Source of the DNA: DATHTS01 sp965219305
GTDB lineage: Bacteria > Acidobacteriota > Blastocatellia > Pyrinomonadales > Pyrinomonadaceae
NCBI GenBank assembly: GCA_965219305.1
Contig: OZ244725.1
Span: 1,240,001 to 1,304,000, forward strand
Direction of reading: 5' to 3'
Length of the DNA stretch: 64,000 nt
Under the pieces are notes generated by a model. That model worked only from the letters and a program-made list of their open reading frames with translations, searched no databases and had not been told where the DNA came from. Positions 39,753 through 47,747 of the stretch are shown one piece after another. Position numbers and translations under genes: made by a program. Numbering within the stretch: position 1 is the first letter of the stretch; each line of letters opens with the position of its first letter.

Positions 39753-40541
39753 TTAATTTTCCAAAATTTGCCGAACACGCTCGAAATCCTGAATGTTATC
39801 TACGCCGATTGAACTTTCCGAAACTTCCACGACTTTGATTTTCGCCCCGTTTTCTAGGGCGCGAAGTTGTTCGAGCATTTCGGTCTGTTCTAATTTTGTC
39901 TGCGGCATTTTTGTAAATTTTAATAAAAATTCCCGGCGGTAAACGTAAAGTCCGGTGTGTTTTCGATAAAACGAAATCAATTTTTCATCTTTTTCCAGAG
40001 CAAATATCAAACTGCCGTATTTTTTCACGGCTTCGCGCGGAAAAGGAATCGGCGACCGCGAAAAATAAAGTGCAAAATCGTTTTCGTCCGTAATTACTTT
40101 GACGACATCGGAACTTAAAACGTCTGAAACATTTTCGATTATTTCGCAGGTCGTCGAAATATCCGCAATCTTGTCGCTTATTATCGCTTCGATTGCCGCA
40201 TCAATCGTGTCCGGTGAAATCAACGGTTCGTCGCCCTGAACATTAACGATAATCGAATTTCCCGGCAAATTGTCAGCAACTTCGGCGATGCGGTCGCTTC
40301 CCGATTGATGATTTTCGGATGTCAAAACGGCTTCGTTTCCGCTTTCCAAAACTGCATTTAATATTTTCTCACTATCGGTGGCGACAATAACACGCGAGAT
40401 TTTTTTTGCTTTTTTAGTTTGTTCGAGAGTATGCAAAATCAGAGGTTTTCCGGCAATCGGCAAAAGTAATTTGCCTTCCAAACGAACCGAAGCAAAACGT
40501 GCGGGAATTACTGCAATTACGGTTTGAGATAAATCATTCAC
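39753..40541 (-). CDS. kdsB: 3-deoxy-manno-octulosonate cytidylyltransferase
   Basis: The protein, about 262 residues from a GTG start, has TVIAVIPARFASVRLEGKLLLPIAGKPLI (nucleotide-binding N-terminus), IVATDSEKI, VNVQGDEPLISPDTID (metal and sugar site), and HTGLYVYRREFLLKF with LEQLRALENG. It activates Kdo with CTP for LPS inner core, so the organism is a Gram-negative LPS maker. An upstream ATG at 40610 would add 23 atypical residues (MSLAKSRQTSKLNS...) and crowd the divergent CPBP gene, so GTG at 40541 is preferred. This choice is not certain. Confidence 0.9.
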   Translation of the reverse strand: MNDLSQTVIAVIPARFASVRLEGKLLLPIAGKPLILHTLEQTKKAKKISRVIVATDSEKILNAVLESGNEAVLTSENHQSGSDRIAEVADNLPGNSIIVNVQGDEPLISPDTIDAAIEAIISDKIADISTTCEIIENVSDVLSSDVVKVITDENDFALYFSRSPIPFPREAVKKYGSLIFALEKDEKLISFYRKHTGLYVYRREFLLKFTKMPQTKLEQTEMLEQLRALENGAKIKVVEVSESSIGVDNIQDFERVRQILEN

Positions 40542-40614
40542 TTGTAAAAGATTATTCGCTTTACCGATAGAATTCAACTTGGAAGTTTGCCGCGATTTCG
40601 CTAAACTCATTTTC

Positions 40615-41490
40615 GTGCAAGAAGAAATAACAGAAATCGCCGAATCTCCCGTTCCATCTTTGGAAAATCGTTTTCATAAAGAAGATTCACAACCGCCTTC
40701 ACCGAATAATCCGCCATGGAACAGCGGTGTCGCTTTTGGAGTCTGGGCAGCCAGCATCATTTTCATTTTCGCTTTGCAGACACTTTTTGTCGGTGTTTAT
40801 ATGGTGATTAACAGCGACAAATTTAAGAATCTCGAAAATCTCTCCGAAGTCTTAAAAAATGATGCGGGCGTTTCAATTTATGCAATTCTGTCCGTTATTC
40901 CCGCACATATTTTGACAATCTTACTGGCTTGGCTGGTAATTACTAATTTTAAAAAATATTCTTTCACAAAGATGCTCGGCTGGCGATTTGACAGATTTAA
41001 AATTTGGTATGTTTTTGTAATCACCGGCATTATTCTGGCGATGGCAGCAGGTCTGACAACTTATTTCGGCGAAACTGATAACGATCTTTTGAGAATTATG
41101 AGAAATTCGCGTTATGTTGTTTATTTGGTCGCATTTATGGCAACGTTTACCGCACCTTTGGTTGAAGAAGTTGTCTATCGCGGCATAATGTATTCGGCAT
41201 TTCAGAGAACTTTCAGTCCGACAACCGCTATAATTTTAGTAACTTTTCTTTTCGCACTTATTCACGTTCCGCAGTATTACCCGGATTTTGTCGCAATTTC
41301 ATTGATCTGTTTGTTGAGTTTGATTTTAACTTTGATCCGGTCTTATACAAATAATTTACTTCCCTGTATTGTTCTGCACCTTGTATTTAACGGAGTTCAG
41401 TCCATTTTCTTGGTGTTGGAGCCATTTATTCAAAAAACAGTCGAAGCCCCGCAAACGAAAGCTGCAATTTTCTTATATTTATTAAAATAA
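40615..41490 (+). CDS. CPBP-family intramembrane metalloprotease
   Basis: From a GTG at 40615 (a TTG at 40579 is also possible) the protein has 291 residues. It has about seven hydrophobic segments after a polar N-terminus. LVEEVVYRGIMYSAFQRTF (about 187-205) is CPBP motif 1 with the two Glu, FLFALIHVPQYY has the His of motif 2, and CIVLHLVFNGVQSIF has the last His. This is the Abi/CAAX-protease family, which includes Rce1-type proteases and others linked to bacteriocin self-protection. The target is unknown. A terminator follows immediately. Confidence 0.85.
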   Translation: MQEEITEIAESPVPSLENRFHKEDSQPPSPNNPPWNSGVAFGVWAASIIFIFALQTLFVGVYMVINSDKFKNLENLSEVLKNDAGVSIYAILSVIPAHILTILLAWLVITNFKKYSFTKMLGWRFDRFKIWYVFVITGIILAMAAGLTTYFGETDNDLLRIMRNSRYVVYLVAFMATFTAPLVEEVVYRGIMYSAFQRTFSPTTAIILVTFLFALIHVPQYYPDFVAISLICLLSLILTLIRSYTNNLLPCIVLHLVFNGVQSIFLVLEPFIQKTVEAPQTKAAIFLYLLK

Positions 41491-41493
41491 AAA

Positions 41494-41522
41494 AATCGGG
41501 AAAGATTTTATCTTTCCCGATT
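41494..41522. terminator. Intrinsic terminator after the CPBP gene
   Basis: A 13-bp perfect stem AATCGGGAAAGAT (41494-41506) and its complement (41510-41522) with a three-base loop, in an A/T-rich setting. It lies between converging genes. Confidence 0.85.
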
Positions 41523-41544
41523 GAAATTCAGCTTTATTGTAAAT

Positions 41545-42702
41545 TTAATTATCGGATTCAATTTTCGTATTGCCTCTCCGTGGAGTCACAATTACCGGAG
41601 AATTATCTCTTGCGGGAAATTGCTGCGGAGCGATAGTGGTCGGAAAATTCTGCTGCATCGGTTGGCGGCGTGAGTTGGGTTGAATTACATTTCCCGGCGT
41701 TTCCCCGTTGGTTCCAGCCTGACCTGCAATTGATTGATTATTTCGCGGGCGAATCATCGGATTGCTTCCTGTTGTAGTTGTAGTCGTCGTCGTCGTTCCA
41801 CCCGTCGGAGTTCGCGTAGGTTGGTAAACATTTATATAACGCGGCAACCGGTAATCCCAGAAACTGCGCCCGAAACCGTAGCCGTAAGGCGAATACCATC
41901 CGTAATCAAACGGCAGAAAACAAAATGCTCCGTAAGCTGCGTTATATGCCCATAAACCGTATGAATCATAAGCACTGTATGGATTGCGCGAGTAAGAAGA
42001 AATCAAGCGGTCGCGGATTCCGTCATTTTCTAATTTATCGTTTGCTTTAGCCAGAAACTTGGCGCGGTCTTTGCTCCATTGCTCAAAATCGTCTTTTTCG
42101 TCACGATCAAACTTTGCAATTTCCGGTTCGCCGTTTCCGACAATTGTTTCTCTCGATTTCTTAACTTTGGTCGAATCAGCAAGCATAGCTTTTCCTTTCC
42201 AGACAGCGATTTTGCTCGTACCGTCAGCTAAAACATCTATGCGGTAAACTCCCGTATCAACAAGGTAAAACTTCGTATTATTCGCATTAACCGTTACTTT
42301 GAATTCATCGGCGGCAAAAACTTCAAACATTGCGCTGCCGCGATTTACTTTTACTTCCAAATTATCAAGTGTCGTTGTAACGAATTCAAATTCCGAATTT
42401 TTATTGAGTCTCACATAAGAGCCGGGATTGAGTAAAATTTCAGCTCTTCCGTCTGCGCCGGTTGAAACTTTATCGCCAATTTCAATAGAATCACCTTTTA
42501 TCAGATAACCGCTTTTTGCATTTTCGTGATTAACGGCAACTTTTCCCTCGACATAATTTATACCGCCCGCTTTTGCCGATATTACATAAAGACTGTTAGC
42601 GGCGGCGATTCTGCGATTTTCTGTCTGTTGCGCCGAAACGACTGCAAATGACATCAATCCCAATAATAGAACGCACATCAAATTTAATAATTTTCTTTTC
42701 AT
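41545..42702 (-). CDS. FecR-domain secreted protein
   Basis: The 385-residue protein has a signal peptide (about 1-25, ending AVVSAQ). It has a FecR-like domain (about 40-190) with GINYVEGKVAV, KGDSIEIGDKVSTGADGRAEILLNPGSYVRLNKNS and VFAADEFKVTV. A Tyr/Gly-rich part (about 240-285, YSPYGYGFGRSFWDYRLPRY) and a low-complexity tail with a run of nine Thr (about 300-308) follow. FecR domains in acidobacterial secreted proteins lack the signalling context of iron transport, so the role is unclear. It is likely outer-surface or periplasmic. Confidence 0.8.
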   Translation of the reverse strand: MKRKLLNLMCVLLLGLMSFAVVSAQQTENRRIAAANSLYVISAKAGGINYVEGKVAVNHENAKSGYLIKGDSIEIGDKVSTGADGRAEILLNPGSYVRLNKNSEFEFVTTTLDNLEVKVNRGSAMFEVFAADEFKVTVNANNTKFYLVDTGVYRIDVLADGTSKIAVWKGKAMLADSTKVKKSRETIVGNGEPEIAKFDRDEKDDFEQWSKDRAKFLAKANDKLENDGIRDRLISSYSRNPYSAYDSYGLWAYNAAYGAFCFLPFDYGWYSPYGYGFGRSFWDYRLPRYINVYQPTRTPTGGTTTTTTTTTGSNPMIRPRNNQSIAGQAGTNGETPGNVIQPNSRRQPMQQNFPTTIAPQQFPARDNSPVIVTPRRGNTKIESDN

Positions 42703-42891
42703 ATTTATTTCTCCGAGAAATTTCGACCTTTGATTACGATTCTAGCATATAAATTGATTTTTATCTACTTTTTTGACCAACTGATTTTGAGCAAAAGCAG
42801 GTTACGCAAAATGTATTCAAAACAAGGAACAACCTTTGACTACATATAAGTTATCTAAGTTCCGGCTGTATAAAAGCAGGACATAAATAAA

Positions 42892-43149
42892 ATGGCTAGT
42901 TATAAAGATCAAAACACCTGTTTCGCACCGCTTGAAATAATCGAACGGATGATTGAAATAAGAGAGGAGATGGGATTCGCACCGACGATTTATCTGCCCA
43001 GTTCGTTTGCGATTGCCGATTTTCTTGATGCTTACGGCTTTGATGTTTATGCTTTTTCAAATGAGAAAGCCGACATTAATTACGGTGATTATCGCGCTCC
43101 GATGGTTCCGGGCGGCGATTTTGTTCATTGTTCGATAACTACTCATTAA
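42892..43149 (+). CDS. Small protein of unknown function
   Basis: The 85-residue protein is not recognised. It is a compact alpha/beta-looking sequence (CFAPLEIIERMIEIREEMGF, TIYLPSSFAIADFLDAYGFDVYAF) ending in HCSITTH. It starts with a normal ATG and has its own terminator at 43181-43232. The 189-base gap before it (42703-42891) shows an AT-rich stretch with a TTGACT at 42836-42841, but no well-placed -10. Confidence 0.55.
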   Translation: MASYKDQNTCFAPLEIIERMIEIREEMGFAPTIYLPSSFAIADFLDAYGFDVYAFSNEKADINYGDYRAPMVPGGDFVHCSITTH

Positions 43150-43180
43150 GTTTTAATTTTTTCAATTTCCATAACACGAA

Positions 43181-43232
43181 GGAACGCCGGAAAGAAATTT
43201 CACAAGAGAATTTCGCGGCGTTTCTTCTGCTT
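43181..43232. terminator. Hairpin terminator after the small gene, upstream of rplM
   Basis: Outer arms GAAGGAACGCCG (43181-43192) and CGGCGTTTCTTC, with an inner GAAATT/AATTTC hairpin, followed by TGCTTTT. It separates the small gene from the rplM promoter. Confidence 0.6.
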
Positions 43233-43298
43233 TTAAACGCCAAATTTGTTGAGAATCCATAATTAAATACCAAAAATCCAATAAACACCGATACGCGC

Positions 43299-43325
43299 TT
43301 GACGCAAATGTCGAATTTCGATACT
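43299..43325 (+). promoter_or_regulatory. Candidate promoter of the rplM-rpsI operon
   Basis: TTGACG (43299-43304) and GATACT (43320-43325) are 15 bp apart, about 46 bases before rplM. A short TTCGC/GCGAA hairpin follows at about 43332-43350. The spacing is short, so confidence is low. Confidence 0.35.
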
Positions 43326-43371
43326 CTATCAGTTCGCATTTTTGGCGAAAATAACTTTTTGAGTAGTGATT

Positions 43372-43815
43372 ATGAGTACATATTTTCCGAGCGGCAAGAC
43401 CCTAGTTGAGAACCGCAAGTGGTTTTTGGTTGATGCCAAAGGCAAAACAGTCGGTCGTTTGGCGACGGAAGTTGCCAGAATGTTGACCGGCAAAAACAAA
43501 CCCGAATATACACCGTTTCTTGATACGGGCGATCACGTCGTCATTATAAACGCGCGTTACGTCGAGTTTAAGGGTTCGAAGAACGACCAGAAACTTTATC
43601 GCCGACACACACTTTATCCGGGCGGTCTGCGCGAAGTTGCAGTTAAAGATATGTTTGAAAAACATCCTGAGCGCGTAATGGAACTTGCTGTTAAAGGTAT
43701 GCTTCCGAAAACAAAACTCGGTAGAGCGATGGCGAAAAAATTAAAAGTTTACGCTGACGATCAGCATCCGCATATCGCACAAGCACCGGAAGCGGTTGAA
43801 ATTGAAACAAAATAG
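43372..43815 (+). CDS. rplM: 50S ribosomal protein L13
   Basis: The 147-residue protein shows L13 features: WFLVDAKGKTVGRLATEVARMLTGKNKPEYTPFLDTGDHVVIINA (about 19-63), YRRHTLYPGGLREV, PERVMELAVKGMLPKTKLGRAMAKKLKVY and HPHIAQAP. It begins with ATG 43372; a GTG two codons earlier is less likely. It leads the rplM-rpsI pair that is standard in bacteria. Confidence 0.96.
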   Translation: MSTYFPSGKTLVENRKWFLVDAKGKTVGRLATEVARMLTGKNKPEYTPFLDTGDHVVIINARYVEFKGSKNDQKLYRRHTLYPGGLREVAVKDMFEKHPERVMELAVKGMLPKTKLGRAMAKKLKVYADDQHPHIAQAPEAVEIETK

Positions 43816-43885
43816 AAATTAGAAATTAGGATTTAGTAGTTAGAGAAACTCACTAAAACCTGACATCTAAAACCTAACATCTAAA
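43816..43885. repeat. Degenerate heptamer tract between rplM and rpsI
   Basis: Imperfect seven-base units of the ATTAGAA, ATTTAGT and CATCTAAAACC kinds, the right side inverted relative to the left, making a weak hairpin. It occupies the gap between the two ribosomal genes. Confidence 0.5.
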
Positions 43886-43889
43886 TATT

Positions 43890-44282
43890 ATGGCAGATAT
43901 ACAGTATTACGGCACCGGACGCAGAAAAACCTCGACGGCTCGAGTTTACTTACGTCCGGGAAGCGGCAAAATCGTTATTAACCGCCGCGAATTTGAAGAA
44001 TATTTTCCGAACGAAGCATTGAGAATGATCATTCGCCAACCGCTTCGCTTAAGCGACAGCGCGGCGAAATTCGACATTCTCGTTAATGTTAAAGGCGGCG
44101 GACAAGCCGGACAAGCCGGCGCAGTTCGTCACGGAATTACACGCGCACTTTTGGAATTTAACGGCGATCTTCGTCCGACTTTGAAAAAAGCCGGTTTGAT
44201 TACCCGCGATCCGCGCAAGAAAGAACGTAAAAAATACGGTCAAAAAGGCGCACGTGCAAGATTCCAGTTCTCGAAACGATAA
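43890..44282 (+). CDS. rpsI: 30S ribosomal protein S9
   Basis: The 130-residue protein matches S9: YYGTGRRKTSTARVYLRPGSGKIVINRREFEEYF (about 6-39), LVNVKGGGQAGQAGAVRHGITRALLEF, and the C-terminal DPRKKERKKYGQKGARARFQFSKR whose tail contacts the P-site tRNA. It follows rplM after a 74-base gap. Confidence 0.97.
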   Translation: MADIQYYGTGRRKTSTARVYLRPGSGKIVINRREFEEYFPNEALRMIIRQPLRLSDSAAKFDILVNVKGGGQAGQAGAVRHGITRALLEFNGDLRPTLKKAGLITRDPRKKERKKYGQKGARARFQFSKR

Positions 44283-44284
44283 TT

Positions 44285-44320
44285 ACAGTTATCAGTCAAT
44301 AGTTATCAGTTATCAAATTT
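44285..44320. repeat. Heptamer repeat (AGTTATC) after rpsI
   Basis: Three copies of an AGTTATC-type unit (CAGTTATCAGTC, TAGTTATCAG, TTATCAAAT), with a partial inverted copy GATAAC at 44324-44329. Confidence 0.6.
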
Positions 44321-44350
44321 TTCCGATAACAATTGATTGTTAAATCCATT

Positions 44351-44410
44351 GCCGCAGTTTATTGGTTTATAGACAAAAACTGACGGCGAATACATTTAAA
44401 CCAATAGGAG
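44351..44410 (+). promoter_or_regulatory. Candidate pseudoknot leader abutting the rpsB ribosome binding site
   Basis: Stem 1 pairs 44351-44360 (GCCGCAGTTT) with 44377-44387 (AAACTGACGGC, one bulged A). Stem 2 pairs 44361-44369 (ATTGGTTTA) with 44397-44405 (TAAACCAAT). The 5' arm of stem 2 lies in the loop of stem 1 and its 3' arm lies beyond stem 1, so both together form an H-type pseudoknot; each arm also forms alone. The AGGAG ribosome binding site (44406-44410) follows stem 2 with no gap. An S2-responsive leader, as known for other rpsB genes, is an inference. Confidence 0.55.
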
Positions 44411-44420
44411 ATTTTTAATT

Positions 44421-45506
44421 TTGGCAACAGTAACAATGAAAGAACTCTTGGAAGCGGGAGTTCACTTTGGTCACCAAGTCCGGCGTTGGAATCCGAAAAT
44501 GAAAGAATATATTTTCGGCGAACGCAACGGAATTTACATTATTGACCTGCAAAAAACACAGAAACTTTTTCGTGATGCCTTAAATCACGTCACCGAATCA
44601 TTTACGGAAAAACCGAATCAAAAAGTACTTTTCGTCGGCACAAAACGTCAGGCGCAGGACGCTATCAAGGAAGAAGCGGAACGCGCGGGACAGTATTATG
44701 TCAACAATCGCTGGCTCGGCGGACTTTTGACGAATTTCCAAACGGTGCAAAAATCCGTTAAGAAGATTTTCGACATCGAAAGAATGCGCGAAGACGGCAC
44801 TTACGAGAAATTAACAAAAAAAGAACGTCTGCAAAAAGATCGTGAATACGAAAATTTGATGAAGAATCTCTCGGGAATCAGAGAAATGAAATCTCTGCCG
44901 CAGATGCTTTTCATCATTGACGTTCGCAAAGAAGACATCGCGGTTGCGGAAGCGAATCGTCTCGGAATTCCGGTCGTTGCGGTTGTTGATACGAACTGTT
45001 CACCGGAGGGCGTGGATCACGTTATTCCCGGAAATGACGATGCGCTTCGTGCTGTTCGTCTGTTTGCTTCGAGAATTGCGGACGCAATCTTGGAAGGTCA
45101 GCAGGTTGCAACAGAAGGAAGCGGCGGAACGATGGAAGATCAAATGAGTCAGGCGGCAAAAGCCGAAGGAGACGAAACTTCTACTGAACCGACTTTGCAC
45201 GTTGCAGATAAAAGCGTAGCGACAGCTGAGAAGACACATCCGAAAGATACGACAGCATCAACCGAAGGCAAAAGCGCACCGAAAGTTGCGGGTGCTTCGG
45301 GCGAAGGCGAAGTTGTTTCGCAAATTGAAACCGCAGGTTCTGAAGATGTCGAAAAGGTTTTAGAAAATTCTGAAGCCACAAAAGATGTTCAGCCGCCGAC
45401 GAAAGCGGAAGTTGCAAAGAAAACTGAGAAAATCAAAGAAGAGTTGGATATTAAAGAAGATTCCGGCGATGAAAAACAAGAAAGCAGCGAAGCGACAGCT
45501 AAGTAG
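44421..45506 (+). CDS. rpsB: 30S ribosomal protein S2 with long acidic tail
   Basis: The 361-residue protein uses TTG at 44421 with AGGAG ten bases upstream. It has MKELLEAGVHFGHQVRRWNPKMKEYIFGERNGIYIIDLQKT (about 6-46), NQKVLFVGTKRQAQDAI, YYVNNRWLGGLLTNFQT, LPQMLFIIDVRKEDIAVAEANRLGIPVVAVVDTNCSPEGVDHVIPGNDDA and ASRIADAILEG. From about 240 a low-complexity Glu/Lys/Ser/Thr/Ala-rich tail of about 115 residues extends the usual 230-260. The tail is acidic overall and likely disordered. Confidence 0.95.
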   Translation: MATVTMKELLEAGVHFGHQVRRWNPKMKEYIFGERNGIYIIDLQKTQKLFRDALNHVTESFTEKPNQKVLFVGTKRQAQDAIKEEAERAGQYYVNNRWLGGLLTNFQTVQKSVKKIFDIERMREDGTYEKLTKKERLQKDREYENLMKNLSGIREMKSLPQMLFIIDVRKEDIAVAEANRLGIPVVAVVDTNCSPEGVDHVIPGNDDALRAVRLFASRIADAILEGQQVATEGSGGTMEDQMSQAAKAEGDETSTEPTLHVADKSVATAEKTHPKDTTASTEGKSAPKVAGASGEGEVVSQIETAGSEDVEKVLENSEATKDVQPPTKAEVAKKTEKIKEELDIKEDSGDEKQESSEATAK

Positions 45507-45530
45507 CAAATAAAAAACTTTTAACTTTTG

Positions 45531-45577
45531 AAGCGTAGCTCTTGATTTTAGATAATTAAACGGGCTACGCTTTTTTA
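45531..45577 (+). terminator. Terminator between rpsB and tsf
   Basis: AAGCGTAGC (45531-45539) and GCTACGCTT (45564-45572) form a nine-bp stem with a 24-base loop, followed by TTTTTT. It can reduce read-through into tsf, so tsf may have its own promoter. A TATAAT lies at 45590-45595, but without a clear -35. Confidence 0.65.
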
Positions 45578-45607
45578 TGAAAATTTTATTATAATATAGA
45601 GGTAATT

Positions 45608-46276
45608 ATGGCAGATATAACAGCATCAGCAGTAAAAAGCCTGCGCGAAAAAACAGGCGCGGGAATGGTAGATTGTAAAAACGCGCTTGTCGAAGCGAAC
45701 GGTGACGAAACACAAGCGGCGGAAATTCTCCGCAAAAAAGGAATGGCGACCGCCGGAAAAAAAGCGGACAGAGTTGCCGCTGAAGGCGCAGTCGGTTCGT
45801 ATATTCATATGGGCGGAAAAGTCGGCGTTTTAGTCGAAGTAAATTGCGAAAGTGATTTCGTCGCTCGCGGTGACGAATTTCAGCAGTTAGTAAAAGACGT
45901 AGCGATGCACATCGCCGCCCTTGATCCGCTTTATGTTCGACGCGAAGAAGTTCCGCAGGAAGATGTTGATAAGGAAAGCGAAATTTTACTCGCACAGCTT
46001 AAAAACGATCCGAAGAACGCAAACAAACCGGACGATGTTTTAAAGAAAATCATCGAAGGTCGTCTGAATAAATTCTACGAAGAAAGCGTTCTGCTCGAAC
46101 AGCCGTTCGTGAAAGACCCGTCGAAAACGATCAACGATCTCGTCACGGAAAAAGTCGCTTCGATCAAAGAGAAAATCACCATTCGCCGTTTTACGCGATA
46201 CAAAATGGGCGAAGGAATCGAAAAGAAACAAGACGATTTCGCCAGTGAAGTTGCTTCGATGGTTGGAGGAAATTAG
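45608..46276 (+). CDS. tsf: Translation elongation factor Ts
   Basis: The 222-residue protein is EF-Ts: VKSLREKTGAGMVDCKNALVEANGDETQAAEILRKKGMA (about 9-47), then VGVLVEVNCESDFVARGDEFQQLVKDVAMHIAALDPLYVRREEVP (about 74-118) and QPFVKDPSKTINDLVTEKVASIKEKITIRRFTRYKMGEGIEKK. It is the short single-core form, as in many non-enteric bacteria. It reloads EF-Tu. AGAGGT is a good ribosome binding site. Confidence 0.97.
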   Translation: MADITASAVKSLREKTGAGMVDCKNALVEANGDETQAAEILRKKGMATAGKKADRVAAEGAVGSYIHMGGKVGVLVEVNCESDFVARGDEFQQLVKDVAMHIAALDPLYVRREEVPQEDVDKESEILLAQLKNDPKNANKPDDVLKKIIEGRLNKFYEESVLLEQPFVKDPSKTINDLVTEKVASIKEKITIRRFTRYKMGEGIEKKQDDFASEVASMVGGN

Positions 46277-46278
46277 CG

Positions 46279-46322
46279 GAAAAGCAGAAGTAAATTGTAA
46301 AAATGTTTACTTCTGCTTTTTT
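46279..46322 (+). terminator. Strong intrinsic terminator between tsf and pyrH
   Basis: AAAAGCAGAAGTAAA and TTTACTTCTGCTTTT are perfect 15-bp complements around a 10-base loop, followed by a T-run. An open frame that starts within it (46303) is an upstream artefact of the pyrH frame. Confidence 0.85.
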
Positions 46323-46353
46323 CTTTGATTCCAGAGTTTTAACTACAAATATT

Positions 46354-47094
46354 ATGAAACCAGCATTCAAACGCATCTTGTTGAAACTTTCCGGCGAAGC
46401 CTTGATGGGCGATAAAAATTACGGTATTGACACGAAAGTCGCTCAAGACGTAGCTGACGAAATAAAAGTTGTTAAAGACCTGGGCGTTGAAGTTGCAATC
46501 GTCGTCGGCGGCGGAAATATTTTTCGGGGCGTTTCGGCATCCGCGGGAAATATGGACAGAGCGAGTGCCGATTATGTCGGAATGCTCGCCACGGTAATGA
46601 ACGCGGTTTGCTTGCAGGACGCACTGGAAAAAAGCGGCGTTGATACAAGGACTTTGAGCGCGATTGACGTTCCGCAAGTCGCCGAACCGTTTATTAGAAG
46701 ACGCGCAATCAGGCATTTGGAAAAAGGGCGCGTCGTGATTTTTGCCGCCGGAACGGGCAATCCGTTTTTAACAACCGACACCGCCGCCGCACTTCGTGCG
46801 CTCGAAATAAAATCAGATGTTATCTTAAAAGCTACTAAGGTTGACGGAATTTATTCCGCCGATCCGGTGGTTTTTCTGGATGCGGAAAAATATGCTAATG
46901 TTTCGTTTCAGGAAGTTCTTGAAAAACGCCTGAAAGTAATGGATGCGTCGGCTATCTCGCTTTGTCAGGACAATGATCTGCCGATTATGGTTTTCAATAT
47001 GAAGCAAAACGGAAACATTACAAAAGCAGTTTGCGGCGATCTTTCTATCGGAACTTTGATCACGACCGACGGAAAATCCCGGGCGAGTATTTAA
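46354..47094 (+). CDS. pyrH: UMP kinase
   Basis: The 246-residue protein has KRILLKLSGEALMGD (about 5-19), VAIVVGGGNIFRG (about 48-60), DYVGMLATVMNAVCLQDAL, AAGTGNPFLTTDTAAALRALEI (about 131-152) and KVDGIYSADPV. It phosphorylates UMP to UDP. An upstream in-frame ATG at 46303 sits in the tsf terminator and gives a non-standard N-terminus, so ATG 46354 is preferred. Confidence 0.96.
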   Translation: MKPAFKRILLKLSGEALMGDKNYGIDTKVAQDVADEIKVVKDLGVEVAIVVGGGNIFRGVSASAGNMDRASADYVGMLATVMNAVCLQDALEKSGVDTRTLSAIDVPQVAEPFIRRRAIRHLEKGRVVIFAAGTGNPFLTTDTAAALRALEIKSDVILKATKVDGIYSADPVVFLDAEKYANVSFQEVLEKRLKVMDASAISLCQDNDLPIMVFNMKQNGNITKAVCGDLSIGTLITTDGKSRASI

Positions 47095-47132
47095 TTTTTA
47101 CAAAAATTTACTGAAATTACACGGAGAAAATT

Positions 47133-47693
47133 ATGAGTATTGAAGATGTTTATAAGGAAGCAAAGCCGAAGATGGCTGGAGTTGTTGAAGATTTACAAAA
47201 AAAATTGATAAATGTCAGAACCGGACGAGCCAATGTTAGTATGCTTGATGAAGTCACGGTTGATTATTACGGAGTTCCAACTCCGCTCAATCAGATGGCT
47301 TCGGTAAGCGTCCCGGAAGCTCAACTTTTGGCAGTGCAGCCTTGGGACGCAACTCAGCTCGGAGCAATCGAGAAAGCGATAAATGCCGCCAATCTCGGTA
47401 TGAATCCTTCAAATGACGGAAGAATCATTCGTCTTTCAATTCCCGCACTAACCGAAGACCGCCGCCGCGAAATGGCAAAACAAGTTCACGACATCGCCGA
47501 AGAACATCGTGTCGCCATCCGAAATATTCGCCACTCCGCCAACGACGACTTGAAAAAAATGCTGAAAGATAAGGAAATTTCCGAAGATAACGAGCGTATC
47601 GGTTTGGAAAATGTTCAGGATTTAACTAACGAATTCGTAGGAAAAATAGACGATTTAGCCAAGAAGAAGGAAAAAGAAGTAATGACGGTTTGA
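47133..47693 (+). CDS. frr: Ribosome recycling factor
   Basis: The 186-residue protein has the RRF pattern LINVRTGRANVSMLDEVTVDYYGVPTPLNQMASVSVPEAQLLAVQPWD (about 25-72), NPSNDGRIIRLSIPALTEDRRREMAKQVHDIAEEHRVAIRNIRHSAND and LKKMLKDKEISEDNERIGLENVQDLTNEFVGKIDDL. It releases post-termination ribosomes. CGGAG precedes ATG. It ends the rplM-to-frr run, closed by a strong terminator. Confidence 0.97.
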   Translation: MSIEDVYKEAKPKMAGVVEDLQKKLINVRTGRANVSMLDEVTVDYYGVPTPLNQMASVSVPEAQLLAVQPWDATQLGAIEKAINAANLGMNPSNDGRIIRLSIPALTEDRRREMAKQVHDIAEEHRVAIRNIRHSANDDLKKMLKDKEISEDNERIGLENVQDLTNEFVGKIDDLAKKKEKEVMTV

Positions 47694-47702
47694 AAACCAA
47701 AA

Positions 47703-47739
47703 AAAAGGCGCAAAATTTTAACTAAATTTTGCGCCTTTT
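47703..47739. terminator. Terminator after frr
   Basis: A 16-bp perfect stem (47703-47718 and 47724-47739, AAAAGGCGCAAAATTT) with a five-base loop, and A/T-runs at both ends. It is bidirectional and also ends the next minus-strand gene. Confidence 0.9.
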
Positions 47740-47747
47740 CAAATAAT

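Noticed and set aside
46303..46353. Upstream start of pyrH
   Set aside because: It lies in the tsf terminator hairpin, and UMP kinase normally begins near the preferred ATG.
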